A stretch of 64,000 nucleotides of DNA from UBA2112 sp964557445. Its GTDB lineage: Bacteria > Patescibacteriota > Saccharimonadia > Saccharimonadales > Saccharimonadaceae. Position numbers and translations under genes: made by a program. Of the stretch, positions 52,402 to 60,662 are shown piece after piece; within the stretch, counting starts at the first letter, position 1; every line of letters begins with the position of its first letter. The stretch lies in contig CAZLAF010000001.1 in NCBI GenBank assembly GCA_964557445.1, positions 124,001 to 188,000 on the forward strand, written 5' to 3'. Below the pieces are notes generated by a model, which ran no database searches, was not told the origin of the DNA, and saw only the letters and a program-made list of their open reading frames with translations.

Positions 52402-54381
52402 ATGGTAACCTCTGTTTTTCCGACATCAGAGCGATTGTCGCGTGTCGATCCGTGGTTGGCGCCGTATCAGTCTCGCATAAACGAGCGCCTTAAGTATGTC
52501 GTTGCATATACAGACCGGATCATTGGTGATAAATCGCTCATTGATTTTGCATCGGGCTATGAGCATTTTGGTCTGCATGTTACGACAGATGGCTGGGTGT
52601 TGCGTGAATGGGCGCCGGCCGCGACCGCGATATACTTGCATTGCGATAGCTCAAAATGGGTAGATAACGAAGATTTTGCCCTAACGCGCCGTGACGATGG
52701 TCAGTGGGAGTTGGCTATGCCGAGGGCTACTTTGCAGCACGGCAGTCACTACAAACTGCATGTGTATTGGGATGGCGGAAGCGGCTATCGAGTGCCGGCG
52801 TGGGCAACGTATGTCGTGCAAGATCCTGACACTAAACTATTTGATGCAGTTGTATGGCGGCCAGATACTCCGTACAAATGGCAAAGTACTGATTTTCGCC
52901 CTACTTCTCCCCCGCTGATTTACGAAGCACATGTTGGGATGGCGAGCGATGAGCCAAAAGTAGCAAGCTATGCTGAGTTTACAGCACACGTGTTGCCGCG
53001 CATCAAAGCTGCCGGCTACAACACCGTGCAGTTGATGGCGGTTGCCGAGCACCCATACTACGGTAGTTTTGGCTATCATGTATCGAGTTTTTTTGCACCG
53101 AGTTCGCGGTTTGGTACGCCCGACGATCTAAAGAAGTTGATCGACACTGCACATCAAATGGGTCTCGCGGTCATCATGGATATTGTGCACTCGCATGCGG
53201 TCAAAAACGAAGCAGAAGGCATTAGTCGGTATGACGGTACGCTCGATCAGTTCTTTCACACCGGCGAGCGTGGCAATCACGACCAGTGGGATTCCCGAGT
53301 TTTTGATTACGGCAAGCCGCAGGTGGCGCACTTTTTGCTGAGTAACTGCCGTTATTGGCTGGACGAATTTCAGATCGACGGCTATCGGTTCGATGGTGTA
53401 ACGAGTATGTTATATACGCACCATGGTTTAGGGGTCGATTTCGACAGTTATGACAAATATTTTGAACATATCGACAACGATGCACTCGCTTATCTCACTC
53501 TCGCCAACCAGCTGATTCATGAAACAAAACCAACAGCTATCACGATTGCCGAAGATATGAGCGGTATGCCGGGTCTTGCGGCGCCTGTCGCCGATGGTGG
53601 CGTTGGCTTCGATTATCGCCTGAGTATGGGTATGCCCGATCTATGGATAAAATACATCAAGGAGCGTCGTGATGAAGATTGGCATGTATCGCAGCTGTAT
53701 CATGAGTTGGCGCAGCACCGCCCCGAAGAGCGAACGATTAGCTATGCTGAAAGCCATGATCAAGCTTTGGTGGGCGACAAGACGCTGATATTTCGTCTCG
53801 CCGACAAAGATATGTACGAACATATGTTGGTTGACGACGATAACTTGGTGATTGACCGCGCATTGGCGCTTCACAAGTTGATTCGATTACTAACGGCAAG
53901 TCTCAATAGTGGCGGTTATTTGAATTTTATGGGTAATGAATTTGGGCATCCGGAATGGATAGACTTTCCTCGCGAGGGCAATGATTGGTCGTATCACTAC
54001 GCGCGGCGTCAGTGGAAGCTGGCCGACGATCCCAAGCTCAAATATAAATACCTAGCTTTGTTTGATAGCGCCATGATGCAGCTATTGCCGAGCATCAAAG
54101 GGGCGCCTGATTATACGTGGCAAAACGATAGCGACCATGTCGTGAGTTTTATACGCGACGATCTATTATTTGCGTTCAATCTCCACCCGACTCAATCATT
54201 TACCGATTACTCTTTACCAGCCCCTACAGGAGATTATGAAGTGATCGTATCGAGTGATGACGCGCAATTTGGTGGTTTTGATCGTATCGATACGAGCCTC
54301 GCCTACCCGGCTGGCAGCGACGAGCGTGTCAAGTCGTACTTGCCATCGCGCACAGCTGTTGTGCTTCGTCGCGTCGTGTAA
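52402..54381 (+). CDS. 1,4-alpha-glucan branching enzyme, eukaryote-type (GH13)
   Basis: 659 residues from ATG 52402; TATGAT 7 nt upstream excludes the TTG at 52378. N-terminal CBM48 (HVTTDGWVLREWAPAA), then the GH13 barrel with catalytic Asp in DGYRFDGVTSMLY, Glu in TIAEDMSGMPG and the transition-state Asp in YAESHDQALVGDKT. These strings match the GBE1/plant type rather than the common bacterial GlgB type. Introduces alpha-1,6 branches into glycogen; no other glycogen gene is in view. Confidence 0.93.
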   Translation: MVTSVFPTSERLSRVDPWLAPYQSRINERLKYVVAYTDRIIGDKSLIDFASGYEHFGLHVTTDGWVLREWAPAATAIYLHCDSSKWVDNEDFALTRRDDGQWELAMPRATLQHGSHYKLHVYWDGGSGYRVPAWATYVVQDPDTKLFDAVVWRPDTPYKWQSTDFRPTSPPLIYEAHVGMASDEPKVASYAEFTAHVLPRIKAAGYNTVQLMAVAEHPYYGSFGYHVSSFFAPSSRFGTPDDLKKLIDTAHQMGLAVIMDIVHSHAVKNEAEGISRYDGTLDQFFHTGERGNHDQWDSRVFDYGKPQVAHFLLSNCRYWLDEFQIDGYRFDGVTSMLYTHHGLGVDFDSYDKYFEHIDNDALAYLTLANQLIHETKPTAITIAEDMSGMPGLAAPVADGGVGFDYRLSMGMPDLWIKYIKERRDEDWHVSQLYHELAQHRPEERTISYAESHDQALVGDKTLIFRLADKDMYEHMLVDDDNLVIDRALALHKLIRLLTASLNSGGYLNFMGNEFGHPEWIDFPREGNDWSYHYARRQWKLADDPKLKYKYLALFDSAMMQLLPSIKGAPDYTWQNDSDHVVSFIRDDLLFAFNLHPTQSFTDYSLPAPTGDYEVIVSSDDAQFGGFDRIDTSLAYPAGSDERVKSYLPSRTAVVLRRVV

Positions 54382-54418
54382 TCTGCTATCATAAGTATAA
54401 TAACTGGAGGGTTACATC

Positions 54419-55327
54419 ATGAAAATTGCTATCTCGGGTCTTGGTCGCATGGGCGGCCAGATTGCCAAAAAACTACACGAAAACGGTCATACGGTCATCG
54501 CGCACAACCGCAGTGCTGAAAAAGTTGACGAAGCTAAGGCCTACGGTGCGACACCTGCCTACACTGATCAAGATGTTGTCGACGCTTTTAACGGCGATCC
54601 AGTGGTGCTTTGGATTATGCTACCGGCCGATATTATCGACAGTAAAGTTGACGAATGGCTGCAGGTGTTGCCAGCTGGCAGTACGATTATTGATGGCGGC
54701 AACAGCGACTATCGTGGCGATGCAGCGCGAGCCGAACGTGCGGCAGTAAAGGGTGTCAAATTTCTCGATATTGGTACGAGTGGTGGTGTATGGGGTCTGG
54801 AAAATGGCTTTTCGATGATGGTTGGCGGCGACAAGGACTCGTACGACACAATCGTTCCAGTGCTCGATACACTTTCGGTGCCTCGAGGTGGGCATCAGTA
54901 TTTTGGTACAAATGGCACGGGGCATTTTGTCAAAATGGTACACAACGCAATCGAATACGGTATGATGCAATCGCTTGCCGAGGGATATCGCGTGTTGCGT
55001 GAGGGGCCATATAAAGAGCTCGACTTGGCAGCTGCTGGTGACGTATGGCAGCAGTCGAGTGTGGTGACGAGTTGGCTCAATGACTTGACGCGTCAGGCAT
55101 TGCACGAAAACCCAAACATGGATGGCATCAGCGGCGTTGTGGCCGAGAGCGGCGAGGCCCGTTGGACTCTTGAAACAGCCGATGAGCTCGGTATTCCTAT
55201 GCCAGCTATTCAAGCATCGTTCGACGTACGCATAGCGTCACAGCAAGGTCAGGTGGATTTTTCTACAAAGCTACTTGCTGCTATGCGTGCCAAGTTTGGT
55301 GGACACGACATCAACGGTCAGCAATAA
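54419..55327 (+). CDS. gnd: 6-phosphogluconate dehydrogenase, short bacterial form
   Basis: 302 residues. NAD(P)-binding ISGLGRMGGQIAKKL, catalytic DGGNSDYRGD and KMVHNAIEYGMMQ with the catalytic Lys/His/Asn set. The short GntZ/YqeC-type enzyme, making ribulose-5-phosphate. Shine-Dalgarno GGAGGG 8 nt before ATG, with TATAAT further upstream. Confidence 0.95.
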   Translation: MKIAISGLGRMGGQIAKKLHENGHTVIAHNRSAEKVDEAKAYGATPAYTDQDVVDAFNGDPVVLWIMLPADIIDSKVDEWLQVLPAGSTIIDGGNSDYRGDAARAERAAVKGVKFLDIGTSGGVWGLENGFSMMVGGDKDSYDTIVPVLDTLSVPRGGHQYFGTNGTGHFVKMVHNAIEYGMMQSLAEGYRVLREGPYKELDLAAAGDVWQQSSVVTSWLNDLTRQALHENPNMDGISGVVAESGEARWTLETADELGIPMPAIQASFDVRIASQQGQVDFSTKLLAAMRAKFGGHDINGQQ

Positions 55328-55333
55328 ATAACT

Positions 55334-55388
55334 AAAAACTCTGTACTGTGACGCGACCCATTAGGCTGCGTACAAGTGCAGAGTTTTT
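55334..55388 (+). terminator. Terminator of gnd
   Basis: AAAAACTCTG / CAGAGTTTTT outer stem with a partly paired interior (GCGACC...GGCTGCG). Confidence 0.7.
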
Positions 55389-55507
55389 GCTGCCCTAATT
55401 GATTTTTGACTATTAAAATGCTATCATATGCGAGCATTTACAACGGCAGCGAGCCGTTTGTAAACAGGTACATTTCATCCAATTCTACAGTGAAAGGCGG
55501 CGACCTT

Positions 55508-56941
55508 GTGTCGTATCTACGAACGACCCTGCGAAGTATCGTGGTGGTTGTCTCTGCATTTTTTGTCATGGTTGGCGTGATTGCCGTGCCATCTCTTGCG
55601 GCAACGGTAATCTACATGCCTGGTTTTAACTACCCCGAGGGCGACACGAGCATGCAGCATGTGCTCCAAGGGATGTTTGACCAGCCGGACATGACGCAGA
55701 TTCATCTCAACGACAAGGCAACTCACCCAGCGACTCTTGGGCTGCTAAACGGGCTGCGCGGTATGAGTGGCGACGATTCAGTTGCCACGAGTATCGAAAC
55801 GCTCGCTCAGCAGGTGAAGGTGGTGCGGACAACCGATCCAGATGGCAAGATTTATCTGGTTGGCTATTCGCACGGAGGTCTCGGTGTATCAACTGCCATA
55901 TCGCAGATGATGGCAGACGGTGTTGACCTGACAAATGTCGAGGTATATACGCTCGGCGCACCGCTGCGTCCACAAGGGGGCATTTTGACACGTTTTCCAG
56001 AGGGATTTTATATCCCAATCGTGCGCCTGACTGCCGGAGCAGAAACACCAACAGATGGACCAAAGGTGACTGAAGTGTCAATTCAGTACGATGGCATCAG
56101 TGACGCACCGACCTACCCGCTCAATCTGCTGGCTTCGGCCTCGGCGATTCTCGGGTATTTCTACTACCACCCTCTTTATAGTGCGGTTGATCTGGAAAGC
56201 CCAGACAATATCGTGCGTGAGTCGGGTAATTTGATCGATGTCTTGGTGCCGATGAAGCCTGCTGTCTTGGTGCCGCTTGAGCAAATCGGCATTCCCAAGG
56301 ATATCGTGGATGCATTGGTGCCGTTGACAAAGGCACTCGTGGAGACGGGCTATGATCGCACTGGTGATCCGGCTGTGCGGCAGACATTTCGTTTGTTGCC
56401 ACCGGTGTCGCAGTGGGGTGCAGATGCTCGCTCGGTTATCCAAGGTGCCAAGCAAACAGCACACCTTCTCAAGGAGGCTGTCAGATCACGAAAGGAAGCA
56501 TTGCATCAAGATGAAGATATGACAGATGCGTCCGTGCAATCTGACGCTTCTGAGTCATCGGTATCGGCCGTAAAGCTGCCGGTGCGTGAGTCGGTTTCTG
56601 TGAATCGAGCGAAAAAGGCTTTGGTTGAGCCGGTGATGGTGAAGCCTGACAAGCTCGAAGGCGCTGAGGCCAGAAAGGCGTTACGGAGTGAAGGTTCAAT
56701 ATACTCGCGCCGTGATGTCGAACAGCTGTCAGTAGCAGGCAGTGTTCGTGATGCTCTCAAAAAAGTCACTGTCCAACGCAGTGGTCCGAAAGTCGATGAA
56801 TCGCAAAAGTGGTCGTGGCGTCGTGGTAAGGGCGAAGATGGCGTCGAAGTGCGTCGGCTGCCCGCGCACGGTGTCACGAAGAAAGAGGCATCCTCAGAAG
56901 ACCATGACGCCAAGCGTCGTGATCTAAAAGATGCTTCGTAG
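55508..56941 (+). CDS. Secreted PE-PPE-domain alpha/beta hydrolase
   Basis: 477 residues from GTG 55508, with AAGGCGG 7 nt upstream; in-frame starts back to 55406 are less supported. Signal peptide SIVVVVSAFFVMVGVIAVPSLAA; then TVIYMPGFNYPEGD, LVGYSHGGLGVSTAI (Ser elbow), YTLGAPLRPQGGILTRFPEG, and VSIQYDGISDAPTYPLNLLA, which is the strongly conserved block of the PE-PPE domain of mycobacterial surface proteins. The C-terminal 150 residues are charged and repeat-like. No N-terminal PE/PPE helices. Suggests acquisition from an actinobacterial relative or host. Confidence 0.85.
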   Translation: MSYLRTTLRSIVVVVSAFFVMVGVIAVPSLAATVIYMPGFNYPEGDTSMQHVLQGMFDQPDMTQIHLNDKATHPATLGLLNGLRGMSGDDSVATSIETLAQQVKVVRTTDPDGKIYLVGYSHGGLGVSTAISQMMADGVDLTNVEVYTLGAPLRPQGGILTRFPEGFYIPIVRLTAGAETPTDGPKVTEVSIQYDGISDAPTYPLNLLASASAILGYFYYHPLYSAVDLESPDNIVRESGNLIDVLVPMKPAVLVPLEQIGIPKDIVDALVPLTKALVETGYDRTGDPAVRQTFRLLPPVSQWGADARSVIQGAKQTAHLLKEAVRSRKEALHQDEDMTDASVQSDASESSVSAVKLPVRESVSVNRAKKALVEPVMVKPDKLEGAEARKALRSEGSIYSRRDVEQLSVAGSVRDALKKVTVQRSGPKVDESQKWSWRRGKGEDGVEVRRLPAHGVTKKEASSEDHDAKRRDLKDAS

Positions 56942-56956
56942 CTGCAGAATTGGATT

Positions 56957-56994
56957 GATCCCGCATTTATCCTGCACAGGGTAAAAGCGGGATC
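56957..56994 (+). terminator. Terminator of the PE-PPE-like gene
   Basis: GATCCCGC / GCGGGATC with an inner TTTA-CCTG/CAGG-TAAA stem, then TTTTCATTT. Confidence 0.85.
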
Positions 56995-57031
56995 TTTTCA
57001 TTTATAAAAAAACATGTTATAAAAAGCAAAT

Positions 57032-57052
57032 CCCCACGCGTTGCGCGTGGGG
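57032..57052 (-). terminator. Terminator of the 57070 gene
   Basis: CCCCACGCG / CGCGTGGGG with a 3-nt loop, followed on the minus strand by ATTTGCTTTTT. Confidence 0.85.
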
Positions 57053-57069
57053 TTGCTTGAGAGATGTGG

Positions 57070-57480
57070 TTATGCCGAAGCCGATGTCGTCTGTCTTGCC
57101 AGATGATATTTGAGTAGCATGACGATGTAGTCGTATTCCTTTCGAGGCAGATGACGCAGTTGTACTCGTCTCCAGTCACCAGTGTCACTAACGACGATAT
57201 TCTTGCTGTTACGTATGCACGGATGCCATCGTAGCAGTTCACCGTGTTCACTGACCGCGTATAATTGCGATCTAATCTGAATGATCGATGTCAATTTGGA
57301 GTAGCACACTGCTCGCGATTTGCGTCGCCAGCGGCGAGTGCGATGCACAGCGATCACGTAGCGCACTTTGACTGCATAGCTATCGGTATCTGAGCGCTGT
57401 GCAATCCGTACGAGCAGGTCCTGCAGCTCGTTTATCTCGGACTTGAACAGCGTCTGTCCTTCGCTGAGCGGCATTGTCAT
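57070..57480 (-). CDS. Hypothetical basic protein
   Basis: 136 residues; ATG 57480 with AGGAT upstream (a second ATG at 57474). Helical N-terminus (INELQDLLVRIAQR), then an Arg-rich central strand (AVHRTRRWRRKSRAV) and a beta-rich middle ending RRVQLRHLPRKEYDYIVMLLKYHL. Basicity suggests nucleic-acid or phospholipid contact. Not recognised. Confidence 0.65.
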   Translation of the reverse strand: MTMPLSEGQTLFKSEINELQDLLVRIAQRSDTDSYAVKVRYVIAVHRTRRWRRKSRAVCYSKLTSIIQIRSQLYAVSEHGELLRWHPCIRNSKNIVVSDTGDWRRVQLRHLPRKEYDYIVMLLKYHLARQTTSASA

Positions 57481-57641
57481 CGTGTCTATCCTGTCCGCGT
57501 TTCTCTCAAGCTCATGTTAGAGCTCGATCTCAAAAGAAACGGCTCTAACTAAACTATAATATACAATAATATACTAATATATGCAATAAGCTTCGGTCAG
57601 CTATCTTGGATAGCATTGTTGATGTAGGCTATACTAATAGT

Positions 57642-58049
57642 ATGCAACATGTACTTACTCTCCCTAGAGGCGCTGAGGTTATATCAGAGCTCAATAAGTA
57701 TGCGATTCAGTACAGTCTTGGAAGTGCGTGGGTTAATGGTCTTGGTGGTGCAAGTGATGTTATCCTTGGTTTTTACGACATAAAAACGAAACAATACATA
57801 TGGAAGCAATATAACGAGGCTCTTGAGATAGTAAATATCACTGGAAATCTATCGTGGGTGGACGGTAAGCCTCATTGGCATATGCACGCTGTTTTGTCTG
57901 ACAAAACCATGAAAACCTATGGCGGTCACGTCAAGGTCATACGAGTCGGTCTGGCCTGCGAGTTGCTGATTAGTCCGCTGGAGCAGAAGTTTACTCGAAT
58001 ACCTGATGAAAAAACAGGTTTGAAACTATTGAGTCCAGTGTATAGTTAA
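57642..58049 (+). CDS. PPC/DUF296-domain protein
   Basis: 135 residues from ATG 57642 (TATACT 6 nt upstream). The metal-binding/trimer motif HWHMHAVLSDKTMKTYGGHV matches the PPC domain consensus (HLHxxxSD...GGHV), also found in plant AT-hook proteins. Bacterial stand-alone copies are small trimeric proteins of unclear role, possibly acetylating or nucleotide-binding. Directly precedes the metY riboswitch. Confidence 0.88.
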   Translation: MQHVLTLPRGAEVISELNKYAIQYSLGSAWVNGLGGASDVILGFYDIKTKQYIWKQYNEALEIVNITGNLSWVDGKPHWHMHAVLSDKTMKTYGGHVKVIRVGLACELLISPLEQKFTRIPDEKTGLKLLSPVYS

Positions 58050-58153
58050 ATTAACTGCGCGTTACATTTTTGGAGCGGTGTATAAAAGCGCTATTTTGAG
58101 TACGTTTGATTTGTCATGCTATAATAAAAAAAGCTTAATAACCATAAATATAA

Positions 58154-58340
58154 AGAGTGCAGCGAGAGTTCTAGCTCGATGACCTGTCAGCAACCTACGC
58201 GTGAGCGGCGTAAGGTGCTCCATCTAGCCCGCCATATGACAGGGAAAGATATTTATCTTCTAGTGAAACCATAGATTTCTCCGTCCTTTTGGCAGAAAGG
58301 ATATTTATCACAAAAGACTCGCACGTCGCATCTTTTTTGC
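58154..58340 (+). promoter_or_regulatory. SAM-clan riboswitch upstream of metY
   Basis: GAGTGCAGCGAGAG, CTAGCTC, ATGACCTG, CAGCAACCT, a P3 helix ACGC/GCGT, AGGTGCTCC and CTAGCCC occur in the same order as upstream of metK, with the P3 helix changed on both sides (covariation). Downstream, TCCTTT (58284-58289) pairs with AAAGGA (58296-58301), and AAAAGA (58312) with TCTTTT (58331) just before a T-run: likely an attenuator. Represses methionine synthesis when SAM is abundant. Confidence 0.85.
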
Positions 58341-58373
58341 GCGCCAGTATTACTTTTATGGAGAAAAATCATT

Positions 58374-59675
58374 ATGTCAGATACTAATAATTATCGACTC
58401 GAAACGCTGAGTTTACACGCCGGACAATCGGTAAATCCGGCCACACAATCACGGGGTGTTGCCGTAGAACGCACCACTTCGTACCTGTTTAAAAGCGCCG
58501 AGCATGCCGAAAATTTATTTGGGCTCAAGGAGCTCGGCAATATCTATACGCGCATCGGCAATCCGACGCAGGATATATTGGAGCAACGCATTACTGCCCT
58601 CGAAGGTGGTGCTGCATCGGTGGCTTTTGCCTCTGGTACGAGTGCGATTCACAATACAATCATCACGATTGCCAAGCAGGGCGATGAGATAGTAGCGGCG
58701 AACAATTTGTATGGCGGTACACATACGATGTTTAATGCGATTTTGCCGCAATTCGGTATTGCAACGAAATTTGTCGATCCGAAAGACCCAAAAAACTTTA
58801 AGCAAGCAATTACATCAAAAACAAAACTTATTTTTGTCGAAACTATCGGCAATCCTGGACTCGATTTTACAGATATCGCAGCAGTCGCAAAGATTGCGCA
58901 TGCACATGGGTTGCCCCTTGTCGTCGACGCCACCTTTACGACACCGTACCTACTACGCGCTATCGAGCACGGTGCAGATATAGTGATTAATTCGCTGACA
59001 AAGTGGATTGGTGGACACGGTAGTGCCATTGGTGGTATCGTGACCGATGCCGGTACATTCGACTGGACAGACAGCAAATTTGAGCTGTTTAATCAGCCCG
59101 ATCCGAACTATCATGGATTGCGCTGGGCGCATGATTTGCCTGCGCCGCTGGCGCCAGTAGCTTTTGCGCTGCGTCTTCGTACTGTACCGCTTCGTAATCT
59201 CGGTGCCGCTATTTCGCCAGACAACGCGTGGATTTTTATCCAAGGAGCCGAAACGTTGCCGCTGCGTATGGTCAAGCATTCAGAAAACGCATTGCGTGTT
59301 GCTGAGTTTTTGAGCAAAGACAAGCGTGTCAGCTGGGTGCGCTACCCTGGTCTCAAGCAAGATCCGTCGCACTCACTCGCTAGTAACTATCTTGCAGGTG
59401 GCTATGGCGGGGTTGTAGTGTTTGGCGTCAAGGGCGGTCACGATAGTGCGGTTAAGCTGATCGACAATATCCAATTATTTTCGCATCTAGCGAATGTTGG
59501 CGATACGAAAAGTTTGATACTGCACCCAGCATCGACCTCGCAGTCGCAGCTGAGCAAAGACGAACAAGGCAAGAGTGGCATGCAGCCCGAGTTGCTACGA
59601 CTATCGGTCGGACTGGAACATGTCGACGATATTATCGAAGCCCTTGACGCCGCGCTCGATATTTCGCAAAAATAA
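58374..59675 (+). CDS. metY: O-acetylhomoserine (thiol)-lyase / Cys-Met metabolism PLP enzyme
   Basis: 433 residues. N-terminal ETLSLHAGQSVNPATQSRGV, YTRIGNPTQDILEQRI, the PLP Lys in NSLTKWIGGHG, and the C-terminal HPASTSQSQLSKDEQ of O-acetylhomoserine sulfhydrylases. Makes homocysteine or methionine precursor from O-acetylhomoserine; with no acetyltransferase in view the cell may scavenge the substrate. GGAG about 9 nt before ATG. Confidence 0.93.
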   Translation: MSDTNNYRLETLSLHAGQSVNPATQSRGVAVERTTSYLFKSAEHAENLFGLKELGNIYTRIGNPTQDILEQRITALEGGAASVAFASGTSAIHNTIITIAKQGDEIVAANNLYGGTHTMFNAILPQFGIATKFVDPKDPKNFKQAITSKTKLIFVETIGNPGLDFTDIAAVAKIAHAHGLPLVVDATFTTPYLLRAIEHGADIVINSLTKWIGGHGSAIGGIVTDAGTFDWTDSKFELFNQPDPNYHGLRWAHDLPAPLAPVAFALRLRTVPLRNLGAAISPDNAWIFIQGAETLPLRMVKHSENALRVAEFLSKDKRVSWVRYPGLKQDPSHSLASNYLAGGYGGVVVFGVKGGHDSAVKLIDNIQLFSHLANVGDTKSLILHPASTSQSQLSKDEQGKSGMQPELLRLSVGLEHVDDIIEALDAALDISQK

Positions 59676-59758
59676 ACAGTAATTTGCAGACCGATAACGA
59701 TTGTCGTTTTTTGGCATAACCACTATACTTAATTTATAAATATAATGCAGGGGTGGGT

Positions 59759-60313
59759 ATGAGCGCAAAAACAGAGAGAAAAGCAGTCGATAAGGTGTTT
59801 ATTTTGCTAGGCGTTGCAGCGACAGTTGCTCTGCTGGTAGCGGGGGCGCTGGCCTGGTATGGGTATAGTTTTGCCACCAACATGGTGAGCACCGAACTCA
59901 AGGCGCAAAATATCTATTTTCCCAAAAAAGACAGCCCTGCCCTGACCTCGCTGGGCAGTGAGGATCGTGTCGAAGTGGAACGTTTTGCTGGCGAACAGCT
60001 GGCAACTGGTGAACAGGCAAAGGCGTACGCCAATCATTATATTGGTGCGCACCTGCGTGATATTGCCGATGGCAAAACATATTCAGAAGTGAGCGAACTG
60101 GCTCGACAAAATCCAGACGATGCGGCTTTGCAGAGCCAAAAGAACGCCCTGTTTCAAGGAGAGACACTTCGCGGTATTTTGCTCGGCACCGGTTATGCAT
60201 TTTGGACATTTGGCATGATCGCCAAATATGCAGCACTCGCAGCGTTTGCTGGCGCGGCAGCGATGCTCCTGCTGGTATTGGCTGGTATTCGCCACCTGCG
60301 CAAGCTAAAGTAG
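59759..60313 (+). CDS. Two-helix membrane protein
   Basis: 184 residues from ATG 59759, preceded by GGGGTGGG; an upstream GTG (59753) is possible. Helices at about 14-34 and 140-170 (Ala/Gly-rich) enclose an external domain of about 105 residues with ERFAGEQLATGEQAKAYANHYIG. Not recognised; the layout suits an envelope-facing DUF4190/YtxH-like protein. Confidence 0.75.
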   Translation: MSAKTERKAVDKVFILLGVAATVALLVAGALAWYGYSFATNMVSTELKAQNIYFPKKDSPALTSLGSEDRVEVERFAGEQLATGEQAKAYANHYIGAHLRDIADGKTYSEVSELARQNPDDAALQSQKNALFQGETLRGILLGTGYAFWTFGMIAKYAALAAFAGAAAMLLLVLAGIRHLRKLK

Positions 60314-60327
60314 GCTCTACGACCCAA

Positions 60328-60364
60328 GAAAATAGCCTAGATCAAAAGATCTAGGCTTATTTTC
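60328..60364. terminator. Bidirectional terminator
   Basis: GAAAAT-AGCCTAGATC AAAA GATCTAGGCT-ATTTTC; ends the membrane-protein gene and tRNA-Gln from the other side. Confidence 0.85.
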
Positions 60365-60365
60365 A

Positions 60366-60440
60366 TGGCTGGGATGGAGGGATTCGAACCCCCGAATGCC
60401 AGGACCAAAACCTGGTGCCTTACCACTTGGCCACATCCCA
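60366..60440 (-). tRNA. tRNA-Gln (TTG)
   Basis: 75 nt with encoded CCA. Acceptor TGGGATG/CATCCCA, anticodon loop TTTTGGT giving TTG, T-loop GGTTCGAATCC. Upstream minus-strand TTGACA with a -10-like TATATC about 18 nt on gives its promoter. Confidence 0.95.
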
Positions 60441-60475
60441 ATAGCGTTTGCTGACGCGATATACAATATACCATG

Positions 60476-60655
60476 TTTTCTCTGTCAACTCAATGCCGGA
60501 GAGGGGCTAGGACGGCCCAGTAGAGTATACTCATAAGTGGGAAAAAGGGTTTATAGTACCGATCGCAAACCAGAAACCCTGCGGGGGGACCCAAGACACA
60601 GGCTTCTTGTGAAGCGCTAACTGTTAGGCGGTCACCTGAAGTGTTGTTATACTAG
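60476..60655 (+). ncRNA. Possible structured RNA of unknown family
   Basis: About 180 bp without an ORF, with several hairpins: GGGTTT/AAACCC (60548-60580), GGCTTC/GAAGC-type (about 60601-60615), TAACTGTTA and GGTCACC palindromes. TATACT at 60525-60530 could start transcription at about 60537 (GTGGGAAAAAGGG). I tried tmRNA, SRP RNA, RNase P and 6S consensus strings without a match. Confidence 0.35.
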
Positions 60656-60662
60656 TTTTGTT

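Noticed and set aside
55406..55507. N-terminal extension of the PE-PPE-like protein
   Set aside because: It lies over the promoter region and has no ribosome site; GTG 55508 has AAGGCGG and begins directly before the signal peptide.
60476..60655. tmRNA, SRP RNA, RNase P or 6S RNA
   Set aside because: None of the conserved strings (SRP GGAAGCAGC, RNase P GAAAGUC or ACAGAA..GGCUUA, tmRNA TTCGACTCCC end) are present.
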